From Spirochaetaceae bacterium (GTDB lineage Bacteria; Spirochaetota; Spirochaetia; DSM-27196; PWMO01): DNA of 14,695 bases. The translations under genes and the position numbers were made by a program. Under the pieces are notes generated by a model. That model ran no database searches. It was given only the letters and a program-made list of their open reading frames with translations, and was not told the DNA's origin. Numbering within the stretch: position 1 is the stretch's first letter; every line of letters starts with the position of its first letter. Where the stretch lies: positions 1-14,695 of the forward strand of contig PWMO01000071.1 of the NCBI GenBank assembly GCA_003558175.1. The letters are read 5' to 3'. This document shows positions 6,742 through 14,695 of this stretch, in pieces.

Positions 6742-6799
6742 TCTCCTTCAACGATCAGCTGCACACCGCATCGGACATCCAACAAAAGGAGCATTCACT

Positions 6800-8527
6800 G
6801 TGACACATGAGTTTGACGCCGTTATTGTCGGCGCCGGAGGGGCAGGTCTGTATGCGGCCCTCGAGGCCAGCAAGACCGCCAGGACCGCGGTGGTATCCAA
6901 GCTGTATCCCACCAGAAGTCACACCGGTGCCGCCCAGGGGGGCATCGGCGCCGCGCTGGGGAACGTGGATGAAGACAACCCCGAGTGGCACGCCTTCGAT
7001 ACGGTGAAAGGTGGCGATTACCTGGTGGACCAGAACGCCGCGCGGATCCTTGCCGACGAGGCGGTTCAGGCCGTCTACGATCTCGAGAATCGGGGGCTCC
7101 CGTTTTCGCGGACGCCGGAAGGGAAGATCGATCAGCGCCGGTTCGGCGGTCATACGCGGAACTTCGGCGAGGCCCCGGTGCACCGCTCGTGCTACGCGGC
7201 CGACCGCACCGGCAACATGATCCTGCAGACGCTCTACCAGCAGTGCATCAAGAACGACGTCCACTTCTTTGACGAGTTTCACGTGGTTGAAGTAATCATG
7301 GACGGAACCCGCGCCGCCGGCATAGTCACGTTTGAGCTGGCAACCGGCGAGATTCACGTGTTCAAGGCAAAAGCAATCATGTTTGCCACCGGTGGGTTCG
7401 GCCGTATGTTCAAGATCACTTCCAACGCACACGCCAACACCGGCGACGGGCCCGCGCTGCTCGCGCGCGCCGGAATCCCGCTCGAAGACATGGAGTTCTA
7501 CCAGTTTCATCCCACCGGGATTCGCGGCATGGGCATCCTCATTACCGAAGGGGTGCGCGGCGAGGGCGGCATCCTCAAGAACCGCAGCGGCGAGCGCTTC
7601 ATGGAGCGCTACGCACCCACCCTGCTTGACCTGGCGCCGCGCGACATGGTTTCGCGTGCAATCATGACCGAGATACAGGAGGGCCGCGGCATGCGCGGCG
7701 ACAGGCAGATCGACGACTGGGTGATGCTGGATGCCAGCCACCTCGGCCGTGAGAAAGTCTACGCCAAGATTCCCGACATCGCCGACTTCTGCAAGACCTA
7801 CCTGGCAGTTGACCCCGCGGAGCAGCCGATGCCGGTTCAGCCGACCGCCCACTACGCCATGGGCGGTATCCCCACCAATGTCGACGGGCAAGTCTGCACG
7901 GCGGACACCGTCTATGAAGGGCTCTACGCCGCCGGCGAGTGCGCCTGCGTATCGGTGCACGGCGCCAACCGCCTCGGCACCAACAGCCTGGTGGACCTGA
8001 TTGTCTTCGGCCGTCGCGCCGGCAAGCATATCGCCGAGTTCGTCAGGCACGCGCCGCAACCCACGCTGCCCGCCGACGCCGGCAAGGCGGCGCGTGAGCG
8101 CATCGCAACGCTCAAGAAGACCAGGGGCGCCCACCCCGGCCCGCTGTACAAGCAGATGCAGGACATCATGATGTCCAAAGTCGGCGTCTACCGCAACGAG
8201 CCGCAGATGAAGGAAGCAGTGGCCGAGATCAACGCCCTCCGTCAAGAGTTCGCCAACGTCCGCGTGCAGGACGGCAGCGAGAACTACAACCAGGAGGTAC
8301 TCGGCATTCTCGAACTCGAAAACCTGCTCGATCTGTCGCTGGTTACCGCTGCGACGGCGCTCAACCGTACCGAGAGCCGCGGCGGCCATTCACGCGAGGA
8401 CTACCCGGAGCGCGACGACGCCAACTGGCTCAAGCACTCCATGGCAACCCTGCGCGGAGGCGATGTCGCCATTGGCTACAAGGCGGTGGATACCAGCATC
8501 TGGGAACCCAAACCACGGACCTATTAA
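6800..8527 (+). CDS. sdhA: Succinate dehydrogenase flavoprotein subunit
   Basis: Catalytic FAD subunit that oxidises succinate to fumarate and passes electrons to SdhB. It has 575 residues (E. coli 588). It starts at GTG 6800, 8 nt after AAAAGGAG. Visible marks are the dinucleotide-binding GAGGAG (11-16), SHTGAAQGG with His41 as the covalent FAD site, QFHPTG with His237, VRGEGG with the catalytic Arg253, HYAMGGIPT with His351, and NRLGTNSL with Arg391, matching the active-site set of the family. The C-terminus has the usual [16 protein letters not shown]. The covalent-FAD His and the TCA gene neighbours favour membrane-linked Sdh/Frd over soluble fumarate reductase or aspartate oxidase; direction (Sdh or Frd) is inferred from context. 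No sdhC or sdhD is adjacent. sdhB follows after 14 bp. Confidence 0.96.
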   Translation: MTHEFDAVIVGAGGAGLYAALEASKTARTAVVSKLYPTRSHTGAAQGGIGAALGNVDEDNPEWHAFDTVKGGDYLVDQNAARILADEAVQAVYDLENRGLPFSRTPEGKIDQRRFGGHTRNFGEAPVHRSCYAADRTGNMILQTLYQQCIKNDVHFFDEFHVVEVIMDGTRAAGIVTFELATGEIHVFKAKAIMFATGGFGRMFKITSNAHANTGDGPALLARAGIPLEDMEFYQFHPTGIRGMGILITEGVRGEGGILKNRSGERFMERYAPTLLDLAPRDMVSRAIMTEIQEGRGMRGDRQIDDWVMLDASHLGREKVYAKIPDIADFCKTYLAVDPAEQPMPVQPTAHYAMGGIPTNVDGQVCTADTVYEGLYAAGECACVSVHGANRLGTNSLVDLIVFGRRAGKHIAEFVRHAPQPTLPADAGKAARERIATLKKTRGAHPGPLYKQMQDIMMSKVGVYRNEPQMKEAVAEINALRQEFANVRVQDGSENYNQEVLGILELENLLDLSLVTAATALNRTESRGGHSREDYPERDDANWLKHSMATLRGGDVAIGYKAVDTSIWEPKPRTY

Positions 8528-8541
8528 AGAAAGGAGCGGTA

Positions 8542-9294
8542 ATGAACATCACTCTCGAAATCCAGCGCTACAATCCGGAAACCGACGGTGAACCGAGATA
8601 TCAGACCTTTGACGTGACGGTTGATCCAACCGACCGCGTCCTGGACGCACTGATGGAGATCTCGCGCAACCAGGACGGCACGCTGGTGTTCCGCAAGAGC
8701 TGCGCTCACGGTGTGTGCGGATCGGATGCGATGCGCATCAACGGCAAGGAACGGTTGGCGTGCAAAACCCTGGTACAGGACGTGGCCGAGGCCGATGGGG
8801 CCACCGTGCGCATAGAACCGCTGCGCCACCTTCCGGTACAGCGCGACCTGATGGTCGACCAGTCGGAGTTCTTCGCCAGGTTTCGCGCCGTCAAACCGTT
8901 CTTCATCGCCGGCAGTGAGGTCGACGAGAAAGAGTACCGGCAGTCGCCGGAAGAGCGGGCGCTGTTCGACGACGCAACCAAGTGCATCAACTGTTCCGCG
9001 TGTTATTCGGCCTGCCCGGTGCTCGAGAAGAACCCGAAGTTTCTCGGACCCGCGGCCATAGTCCAGGCGGCGCGATTTGTCTTCGACAGCCGCGACAAGG
9101 GGCTTGAGGCGCGGCTGGGTATTCTCGACACCCCCAACGGCGTGTGGCCGTGCGAGAACCACTTCGAGTGCACCAGGGTCTGTCCGCGCGAGATCAAGAT
9201 CACCAAACTGATCAACCTCACCAAGCGTGAGATCAAGAAGTACCGCGAGGCACGCGGTGAGCAGACCGCAGAACCAAAAGAGGACACCCAATGA
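8542..9294 (+). CDS. sdhB: Succinate dehydrogenase iron-sulfur subunit
   Basis: Electron-transfer subunit, 250 residues, linking SdhA to a membrane quinone-binding anchor. The N-terminal ferredoxin-like domain has the [2Fe-2S] ligands Cys54, Cys59, Asp62 and Cys74 (the Asp is also found in E. coli SdhB). The C-terminal domain has CINCSACYSACP (Cys148, 151, 154, 158) and CENHFECTRVCP (Cys204, 210, 214), with the spacing needed for one [4Fe-4S] and one [3Fe-4S] cluster. All ligands are intact. AAAGGAG lies about 7 nt before the ATG at 8542. The last about 20 residues are charged and variable (REARGEQTAEPKED). The stop overlaps the sucC start by ATGA, so SdhB and SucC are probably translationally coupled. 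Confidence 0.96.
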   Translation: MNITLEIQRYNPETDGEPRYQTFDVTVDPTDRVLDALMEISRNQDGTLVFRKSCAHGVCGSDAMRINGKERLACKTLVQDVAEADGATVRIEPLRHLPVQRDLMVDQSEFFARFRAVKPFFIAGSEVDEKEYRQSPEERALFDDATKCINCSACYSACPVLEKNPKFLGPAAIVQAARFVFDSRDKGLEARLGILDTPNGVWPCENHFECTRVCPREIKITKLINLTKREIKKYREARGEQTAEPKEDTQ

Positions 9295-10418
9295 AGATTC
9301 ACGAGTATCAGGCGAAGGAGCTGTTTGCAGCGTACGGAATTCCGGTGCAGGACCAGGCGGTCGTCACCGAGGCGGAGCAGGCGCGTGAGGCGTTCAACTC
9401 GCTCGGCGACTTTGTGGTGATCAAAGCACAAGTGCTGGTTGGCGGGCGCGGCAAAGCCGGCGGTGTGAAGCTGGCGCGCTCGGCCGATGAGGCGGTGGAA
9501 GCCGCGCGAACCATCCTGGGGCTGACCATCAAAGAGCTGCCGGTAGAAAAGGTTATGATTGCTCCGGCGGCAGACATCAAGAAAGAGTACTACATGGGAC
9601 TGACGCTCGATCGCGCCCACAAGCAGTACATTCTGATGGTGAGCAAGGCCGGCGGCGTGGACATCGAGGAGCTGGCGGTACAGCGACCCGAGGAGATCCT
9701 GCGCTTCCACATCAATCCACTGGACGGAATCGATGCTTCCGCGTTGAAAGCGTGCCTGGAGCAGGCGTTCGAGACGCCGCAGCTGCTCGAGCAGGCAACC
9801 GACGTGGTGGAGAAAATGTATCGCCTGACGGTAGAGAAAGACTGCTCGCTGGTAGAGATCAACCCGTACGCACTGGTGGACGACAGCACGCTGCTGGCGC
9901 TCGACGCCAAGGTCAACTTTGACGACAACGCGCTGTACAAGCACCCGGACGTAGAAGCGATGAAGAACCCGGAGGAGTACTCGCAGGATGAGATCGACGC
10001 CAAAGAGGCAAATCTGAGTTTTGTCAGCATGGACGGCGAGATCGGTTGCATTGTCAACGGCGCCGGCCTGGCGATGGCGACCATGGACATCATCAAGCTG
10101 TACGGCGGAACGCCGGCCAATTTTCTCGATGTGGGCGGGAGCTCGAATCCGGAAAAGGTGCTCAACGCGCTGCGCATCATCACGCGCAACCCGCGGGTCA
10201 AGGCGATTCTGATCAACATCTTCGGCGGCATCACCCGCTGCGACGACATTGCCAACGGTATTCTGATGGCGATGAAGCAGATCGATATCTCGCTGCCGAT
10301 GGTGATCCGGCTGATCGGCACCAACGAGGAAGAGGGCCGCAAGCTGCTCGCCGATGCCGGCTTCGAGGTCGCCGAGCAGTTGAGCGCCGCAGTGGAGAAG
10401 GTTGTATCCGTAGCGTAA
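9291..10418 (+). CDS. sucC: Succinyl-CoA synthetase beta subunit (ADP/GDP-forming)
   Basis: ATP-grasp subunit of succinyl-CoA synthetase, which converts succinyl-CoA to succinate with formation of ATP or GTP. It has 375 residues, slightly shorter than the 388 of E. coli. The start [19 protein letters not shown] is classic for the family. The nucleotide-binding region includes [12 protein letters not shown] (about 50-61). The C-terminal CoA-ligase domain has [17 protein letters not shown] and [10 protein letters not shown] (about 309-318), the loop that meets the alpha-subunit phosphohistidine. Its ATG overlaps the sdhB stop, with AGAGGA a few bases upstream. ATP versus GTP preference cannot be read safely. 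It pairs with sucD, 46 bp downstream. Confidence 0.97.
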   Translation: MKIHEYQAKELFAAYGIPVQDQAVVTEAEQAREAFNSLGDFVVIKAQVLVGGRGKAGGVKLARSADEAVEAARTILGLTIKELPVEKVMIAPAADIKKEYYMGLTLDRAHKQYILMVSKAGGVDIEELAVQRPEEILRFHINPLDGIDASALKACLEQAFETPQLLEQATDVVEKMYRLTVEKDCSLVEINPYALVDDSTLLALDAKVNFDDNALYKHPDVEAMKNPEEYSQDEIDAKEANLSFVSMDGEIGCIVNGAGLAMATMDIIKLYGGTPANFLDVGGSSNPEKVLNALRIITRNPRVKAILINIFGGITRCDDIANGILMAMKQIDISLPMVIRLIGTNEEEGRKLLADAGFEVAEQLSAAVEKVVSVA

Positions 10419-10436
10419 CCGAACGCAATCAAGCGT

Positions 10437-10450
10437 GATCACACGTGATC
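10437..10450. repeat. Short palindrome between sucC and sucD
   Basis: GATCAC-AC-GTGATC is a perfect 6-bp inverted repeat in the 46-bp gap, ending 14 bp before the sucD ATG. CGTGATC is also a direct repeat here with a 10-bp period (10434-10440, 10444-10450). As RNA the 2-nt loop is too tight for full pairing, so any role as a hairpin would use fewer pairs. Confidence 0.3.
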
Positions 10451-10464
10451 GAGAGGCATATCAG

Positions 10465-11340
10465 ATGAGCATTTTGATTGACGAAAACACCAGAGTCATT
10501 GTCCAGGGGATTACCGGCCGCGACGGATCCTTCCACGCCCGTGCCATGGTGGCCGACGGCACCAACGTGGTGGGCGGCGTAACACCCGGCAAAGGCGGCG
10601 AGAAACTCGACGCCGTCCCGGTGTACAACAGCATCGCGGATTGCCGGAAGGAGACCCCGGTCGACGCCAGCGTAATCTTTGTTCCGGCGCGCTTTGCCTC
10701 AGCGGCAATACGTGAGGCCGCGGACGCCGGCATCCCGCTGATTATCTGCATCACCGAGGGCGTTCCGGTGGCGGAGATGGTAGAGAACTACCACTACGTC
10801 CAGCGCAAGGGTCTGCTCCTGATCGGCCCCAACTGCCCGGGACTGATTTCGCCCGGCAAGTGCAAGATCGGCATCATGCCGGCCCGCATCCACAAGCCGG
10901 GCTCGATTGGCGTGATTTCGCGCAGCGGAACCCTGACCTATGAAGTTGTCTACAACCTGACCACTGCCGGTTTGGGCCAGTCTACCTGCATCGGTATCGG
11001 CGGCGACCCCGTTATCGGCTCCTCGTTCACCGACATGCTCGAGCTGTTCGAAGCCGATGCAGAAACTGAAGCGGTTGTGGTGATCGGAGAGATCGGCGGC
11101 GAAGATGAAGAGGCGGCCGCGGAGTTCATCCGACACAAGATGACCAAGCCGGTGGTTGCCTTCATCTCGGGACGAACCGCGCCTCCCGGCAAGCGCATGG
11201 GGCACGCCGGCGCCATAATCTCGGGAGGCAAAGGCACCCCCGAGGCCAAGATCAAGGCCTTCAGCGCAGCCGGAGTCCCCGTAGCTGATAAGCCGGACGA
11301 AATCCCGGGCCTGGTCGGCAAACTGCTCGCGCGCGAGTAG
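10465..11340 (+). CDS. sucD: Succinyl-CoA synthetase alpha subunit
   Basis: CoA-binding and phosphohistidine subunit, 291 residues, the standard length. I use the ATG at 10465 because GAGAGG lies 8 nt upstream and [21 protein letters not shown] aligns with the usual family start; an upstream in-frame ATG at 10435 would add 10 unsupported residues through the intergenic palindrome. The Rossmann CoA-binding part begins [15 protein letters not shown], followed by GGVTPGKGG and [19 protein letters not shown]. The phosphorylated histidine is His247 in [13 protein letters not shown]. It forms a complex with SucC. The sequence after the stop at once enters an inverted repeat (11341-11368), which may reduce read-through into sucA. 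Confidence 0.97.
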   Translation: MSILIDENTRVIVQGITGRDGSFHARAMVADGTNVVGGVTPGKGGEKLDAVPVYNSIADCRKETPVDASVIFVPARFASAAIREAADAGIPLIICITEGVPVAEMVENYHYVQRKGLLLIGPNCPGLISPGKCKIGIMPARIHKPGSIGVISRSGTLTYEVVYNLTTAGLGQSTCIGIGGDPVIGSSFTDMLELFEADAETEAVVVIGEIGGEDEEAAAEFIRHKMTKPVVAFISGRTAPPGKRMGHAGAIISGGKGTPEAKIKAFSAAGVPVADKPDEIPGLVGKLLARE

Positions 11341-11368
11341 GAGTGCGCGAGCGCAGGCCGGCGCACTC
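11341..11368 (+). repeat. 8-bp hairpin directly after the sucD stop
   Basis: GAGTGCGC (11341-11348) and GCGCACTC (11361-11368) are perfect reverse complements with a 12-nt loop, starting at the first base after the sucD TAG. No T-run follows. It could protect the sdhAB-sucCD message 3' end or cause partial termination. Confidence 0.55.
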
Positions 11369-11430
11369 AGGCTGCACACAAGCAAGCAGCGCGGCCGGCA
11401 ACCCCGGGCGTCCGCAGATAATGCAAAGGA

Positions 11431-11455
11431 CGGGCAGGCGTTCTCCGCCTGCCTG
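11431..11455 (+). repeat. 10-bp hairpin just before the sucA ribosome site
   Basis: GGCAGGCG (11433-11440), a TTCTC loop and CGCCTGCC (11446-11453) form a GC-rich stem, extended by one G-U and one C-G pair to 10 bp (11431-11440 with 11446-11455). It ends 3 nt before the AGGAGAGG of sucA. No T-run follows. It may insulate the ribosome site from upstream pairing or mark an RNA processing site. Confidence 0.6.
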
Positions 11456-11472
11456 CCAGGAGAGGTGGTAAC

Positions 11473-14448
11473 GTGGAACAGCAGATGCTGGATCTCTCGA
11501 CTGCCCGATTTGTCGAGGACCTGTACCGAGTTTGGCAGAACGAGCCGGAGAGCGTGCCTGAAGCCTGGCGGCGCTACTTCCAGCAGTTCGACTCCGGGCT
11601 GAACGGAGCGTCGGGCCCGCCGGGCATCGAGCGCTCCGGCTACGAGGGAACGGCGCCGCCGCCTCAACCCGGCCCCGCAGCCGCAATAGCGCTGGCGGCC
11701 GACCCTGCGGCGGCGCAGGCGGCCTTCAAGCAGAGCCGGGTCAACGCGTTGATCTGGGCCTACCGCGACGTAGGCTACATCTACGCCAACCTCAATCCCC
11801 TGGAGACCTACTCCACCCCGGAGCTGCGCTATCTCTACTTCGCGCTGCAGACCAACTACGAGAAACTTTCTCTGTCGGCCTTTGGGCTCTCAGAGGACGA
11901 CCTCGACCAGGAGTTCAGCAGCGGAGGTCATTTCCAGCCTGGGCGCATGAAGCTGCGTGACCTGCTGGAAGAGCTGCGTCGCACCTACTGCGACACAATC
12001 GGTGCCGAGGTTCTGCACATACAGAACAAACCGATGCGCCGTTGGCTTATCGAAAAGATCGAGTCAACGGAGAGCCGTCATGACTGGACCCAGCAACAGA
12101 AGATTCGATTCCAGAAGGACCTGATCAAGGCGGAGGAGTTCGAGCGCTTCGTTCAATCCAACTTTATCGGGCAGAAGCGCTTCTCACTCGAGGGCGGCGA
12201 AGTCCTGATCCCCGCGTTGCGTTACCTTCTCGACAGCGCGGCCGACCGCGGACTGAAAGAGATCGTGCTGGGAATGGCCCATCGAGGCCGGCTGAACGTG
12301 TTTACCAATGCGCTGCGCAAGCCGGGTGTCGAGACCTTCAGCAAGTTCATCGACAACTACATGCCGTATACCTACGGCGGCACCGGCGACGTGAAGTACC
12401 ATCTTGGCCACAGCATCGTCTGCACCAACACCGACGGCAAGCAGATTCACGTCAGCCTGGTAGCCAATCCCAGCCATCTCGAGGCAGTCGACCCGGTTGT
12501 GGAGGGCAAGTGCCGCGCCATCCAGCGGCGGCGGCGGGACTGGAACCGCAAGAAGGTCGTGCCCGTTCTGATTCACGGTGACGCGGCGTTCTCCGGGCAG
12601 GGCGTGGTTGCCGAGACGTTCAACCTGATGCAGCTGAAAGGATACCGCACCGGTGGCACCATCCACATCGTCCTCAACAACCAGATCGGCTTTACCACCG
12701 CCAGCCGGGACGCCCGCTCGACCTTCTTCCCTACCGACATCGCCAAGACCATGCCGGTGCCGATCTTTCATGCCAACGGAGACTATCCGGAATCGGTAGC
12801 GCGGGCAATCAACCTTGCGATGCGCTTCCGGCAGAAGTTCGGCTATGATGCGGTAGTGGACATCATCTGTTACCGGCGGCTCGGTCACAACGAAGCCGAC
12901 GAACCGTCCTACACTCACCCGATCATGTATGACCTCATCAAGAAGCACGAGAGCGTAACCACGCTTTACGGACAGCGACTGGCGCAGGAGGGCGCCTATT
13001 CGCTCGACGACCAGAAGAAGTTCCGCACCAGGTACCGCGGGGTGCTGAAGGACGAACTGCAGAAGGCCAGGTCCGGCTACCAGCCCAGACTGGACGACGC
13101 CTTTCAGGGCGGAGAGTGGGCCGGGTTCCAGCACGAATACAGCTTTGCTCCGGTAGAGACCGGTGTGCCGGAGCAAGACCTGCGGCGCATCGCCAGGGCG
13201 CTCACGGTGCCGCCTGATGACTTCGCTCTGCACCCGAAGCTGAAACGATTTCTGCAGGATCGTGCCGATGCGATGCAACGCGGAGCGGGGATCGACTGGT
13301 CCTTTGGCGAGGCGCTGGCCTTCGGCTCGCTTCTGATCGAGGGGCACCCGATTCGTCTCAGCGGCGAGGACTCCGGCCGCGCCACGTTTTCGCAGCGTCA
13401 CGCGGTGTGGTGGGACGTCAAGGCGCCCGCGCCCACTACCTACACTCCGCTGCAGCACATTGATGAGACCCAGGCGCAGTTCTCGGTCTACGACAGCCCG
13501 CTCTCGGAGTTTGCAGTTCTGGGCTTCGACTACGGCTACTCACTGGCCCAGCCGAACATGCTGGTGATCTGGGAGGCCCAGTTTGGCGACTTCGCCAACG
13601 GAGCGCAGGTCATTATCGATCAGTTCATCTCGTCGGCGGAATCCAAGTGGTTCCGCGCCAGCGGGCTGGTGATGCTGCTTCCCCACGGTTACGAGGGCCA
13701 GGGGCCGGAGCACTCCAGCGCCCACCTTGAGCGCTATCTCCAGCTCTGCGCCGATCAAAACATGCAGGTCGTCAATCCAACCACGCCGGCACAGTACTTT
13801 CATCTGCTGCGCCGCCAGCTGAAGCAGCCGTTTCGTAAGCCGCTGGTCGTGATGACGCCGAAGAGCCTGCTGCGCCGCAAAGCGTGTCTTTCCAGCGTCC
13901 AGGAGCTCTCGGCCGGCAGTTTCCGCACGGTGATCGATGACGACAGCGTTTCCCCGGAACGGACAGAGCGCGTGATTCTGTGCAGCGGCAAGGTCTATTA
14001 CGATCTGCTGCAACGGCGCAGCGACCTCGGGCGCGAAGATATTGCCCTGGTGCGGCTGGAGCAGATCTATCCGTTTGATCGCGAGCGGCTGCAGGCGATG
14101 CTTCAGCGCTACAGGGACTCCGCGGAAGTAATCTGGTGCCAGGAGGAGACGCGCAACCGGGGAGCCTACTCCTTCGTTCTGGAGCCACTGAACGAGCTGC
14201 TCGAACCAACCGCTCGCCGACTGGCCTACATCGGCAGAGCCGCAAGTCCCAGCCCCGCAACCGGATCGTACAAGCAGCATGCGGAAGAGCTGGAAGAGAT
14301 ACTTGGGCAGGCAATCGGACCACCGCAGTCACCGGAAGCGTCGCAGTCGCAGCAAGGGCCGGAAGGGGCGCAGCAAGAGCAGCAAGCGCCGAACGCGGCG
14401 CGGACAAGCCGGTCACAACAAACCAGCAAAAAGAGAGCGAGAACATGA
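11473..14448 (+). CDS. sucA: 2-oxoglutarate dehydrogenase E1 component (thiamine-dependent)
   Basis: Decarboxylating E1 subunit that transfers the succinyl group to the lipoyl arm of SucB. The GTG at 11473 follows AGGAGAGG and gives 991 residues; an ATG at 11485 is a weaker alternative. The N-terminal E2-binding segment is present (STARFVEDLYRVWQNEPESV). Active-site marks are GMAHRGRLNV with His270, NPSHLEAVDP (332-341), and the thiamine diphosphate motif from GD (369-370) to NN (402-403). The C-terminal half has GEDSGRATFSQRHAVWWD and HGYEGQGPEHSSAHLERYLQ. The length exceeds E. coli's 933. Part of the excess is a Gln/Ser/Ala-rich, finally basic tail at about 949-991 ending KKRART, past the normal family end, with GCAGCAAG-type DNA repeats. 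Its stop overlaps sucB by ATGA, so E1 and E2 are coupled. Confidence 0.97.
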   Translation: MEQQMLDLSTARFVEDLYRVWQNEPESVPEAWRRYFQQFDSGLNGASGPPGIERSGYEGTAPPPQPGPAAAIALAADPAAAQAAFKQSRVNALIWAYRDVGYIYANLNPLETYSTPELRYLYFALQTNYEKLSLSAFGLSEDDLDQEFSSGGHFQPGRMKLRDLLEELRRTYCDTIGAEVLHIQNKPMRRWLIEKIESTESRHDWTQQQKIRFQKDLIKAEEFERFVQSNFIGQKRFSLEGGEVLIPALRYLLDSAADRGLKEIVLGMAHRGRLNVFTNALRKPGVETFSKFIDNYMPYTYGGTGDVKYHLGHSIVCTNTDGKQIHVSLVANPSHLEAVDPVVEGKCRAIQRRRRDWNRKKVVPVLIHGDAAFSGQGVVAETFNLMQLKGYRTGGTIHIVLNNQIGFTTASRDARSTFFPTDIAKTMPVPIFHANGDYPESVARAINLAMRFRQKFGYDAVVDIICYRRLGHNEADEPSYTHPIMYDLIKKHESVTTLYGQRLAQEGAYSLDDQKKFRTRYRGVLKDELQKARSGYQPRLDDAFQGGEWAGFQHEYSFAPVETGVPEQDLRRIARALTVPPDDFALHPKLKRFLQDRADAMQRGAGIDWSFGEALAFGSLLIEGHPIRLSGEDSGRATFSQRHAVWWDVKAPAPTTYTPLQHIDETQAQFSVYDSPLSEFAVLGFDYGYSLAQPNMLVIWEAQFGDFANGAQVIIDQFISSAESKWFRASGLVMLLPHGYEGQGPEHSSAHLERYLQLCADQNMQVVNPTTPAQYFHLLRRQLKQPFRKPLVVMTPKSLLRRKACLSSVQELSAGSFRTVIDDDSVSPERTERVILCSGKVYYDLLQRRSDLGREDIALVRLEQIYPFDRERLQAMLQRYRDSAEVIWCQEETRNRGAYSFVLEPLNELLEPTARRLAYIGRAASPSPATGSYKQHAEELEEILGQAIGPPQSPEASQSQQGPEGAQQEQQAPNAARTSRSQQTSKKRART

Positions 14449-14695
14449 AACAGGAAGTACAGGTTCCACAGATCGGCGAGTCGGTTTCGTCGGGCGTCCT
14501 CGCCGTGTGGCTCAAGCAAGCGGGAGACGCAGTGCAGGAGGGAGACGAGCTGTTCGAGCTGGAGACGGACAAGGCAACGCTGTCGGTACCGTCGCCGGCC
14601 GCGGGCGTGCTCAGCCCACAGGTTGCCGAGGGCGCCGAAGTAACCGTCGGCCAGGTTGTCGCGCTGATCGACAGTGATGCCGCGGCCGGCGCCGC
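14445..14695 (+). CDS. sucB: 2-oxoglutarate dehydrogenase E2 (dihydrolipoyl succinyltransferase), 5' part
   Basis: Only the first 83 codons are in the window; the gene runs off the right edge. The visible part is a complete lipoyl domain: QVPQIGESVSSGVLAVWL, then GDELFELETDKATLSVPSP with Lys43 as the lipoylated lysine (E. coli Lys44), then AGVLSPQVAEGAEVTVGQ and an Ala-rich linker start. The ETDKA signature and its place after sucA identify it as the E2 of the 2-oxoglutarate complex rather than of pyruvate dehydrogenase. The ATG overlaps the sucA stop (ATGA). The peripheral-binding and catalytic domains, and perhaps lpd, should follow outside the window. Confidence 0.94.
   Translation, partial: MKQEVQVPQIGESVSSGVLAVWLKQAGDAVQEGDELFELETDKATLSVPSPAAGVLSPQVAEGAEVTVGQVVALIDSDAAAGA

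Noticed and set aside
6681..6799. Known riboswitch in the sdhA leader
   Set aside because: The two stems do not match any riboswitch class I can recognise, and there is no clear terminator or sequestered ribosome site.
6755..8389. 544-codon open frame on the minus strand opposite sdhA
   Set aside because: Shadow of the GC-rich codon pattern of sdhA; no ribosome site, no family resemblance, and it is fully antisense to a well-supported gene.
6800..8527. L-aspartate oxidase or soluble fumarate reductase instead of SdhA
   Set aside because: The covalent-[11 protein letters not shown] motif, the full Sdh C-terminus, and adjacent sdhB and suc genes support succinate dehydrogenase.
9003..10442. 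479-codon minus-strand open frame opposite sdhB and sucC
   Set aside because: His/Arg/Leu-rich shadow translation without recognisable motifs, spanning two confident genes.
12184..13458. 424-codon minus-strand open frame inside sucA
   Set aside because: Antisense shadow of conserved E1 coding sequence; no independent support.
1..14695. A defence, mobile or secondary-metabolite system
   Set aside because: No integrase, transposase, nuclease, toxin, synthase or array-like repeats are present; every large frame is accounted for by metabolic genes.

Overview
This window is a GC-rich bacterial chromosome segment with two back-to-back metabolic blocks. The genes are tightly packed, several pairs overlap by ATGA, Shine-Dalgarno sites are clear, and GTG starts are used. 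No tRNA, rRNA, CRISPR array, transposase or phage gene is visible. The gene content suggests a respiring heterotroph that uses hydroxy- or sugar-acids. The order sdhA-sdhB-sucC-sucD-sucA-sucB differs from the sdhCDAB-sucABCD order of enterobacteria, so I would not assign it to that group. A closer taxonomic call is not possible from sequence alone.

Left block (about 207-6087, minus strand). Read in the direction of transcription it encodes a CdaR-type sugar-diacid regulator (6087-4813), a GntP-family hydroxyacid permease (4702-3371), a tartronate semialdehyde reductase (GarR, 3276-2386), a small soluble TPR protein coupled to garR by ATGA (2389-1703), and a MOFRL-type glycerate 2-kinase (1559-207). 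Together these can import a hydroxyacid, reduce tartronate semialdehyde to D-glycerate and phosphorylate it to 2-phosphoglycerate. No enzyme that makes tartronate semialdehyde lies in the window. A GlcG/DUF336 gene (6211-6630) is divergent from cdaR. The 123-bp gap between them holds two back-to-back promoter-like elements. A second element with the same layout as the cdaR one lies in front of the permease gene.

Right block (about 6631-14695, plus strand). It encodes the succinate dehydrogenase flavoprotein and iron-sulfur subunits (sdhA, sdhB), both succinyl-CoA synthetase subunits (sucC, sucD), the E1 component of 2-oxoglutarate dehydrogenase (sucA), and the start of its E2 component (sucB, cut by the window end). 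This is the 2-oxoglutarate to fumarate arm of the TCA cycle. No sdhC/sdhD membrane-anchor gene is next to sdhA; a consensus TATAAT and a leader with two inverted repeats come directly before it. Two hairpins without T-runs lie between sucD and sucA.

The window is mostly ordinary central and peripheral metabolism, and I see no convincing undescribed system. The points most worth a second look are the anchorless sdhAB start, the inverted repeats at the sdhA promoter, the paired TAGACT promoters of the glycerate block, the TPR protein inside a metabolic operon, and the low-complexity C-terminal tails on CdaR and SucA.
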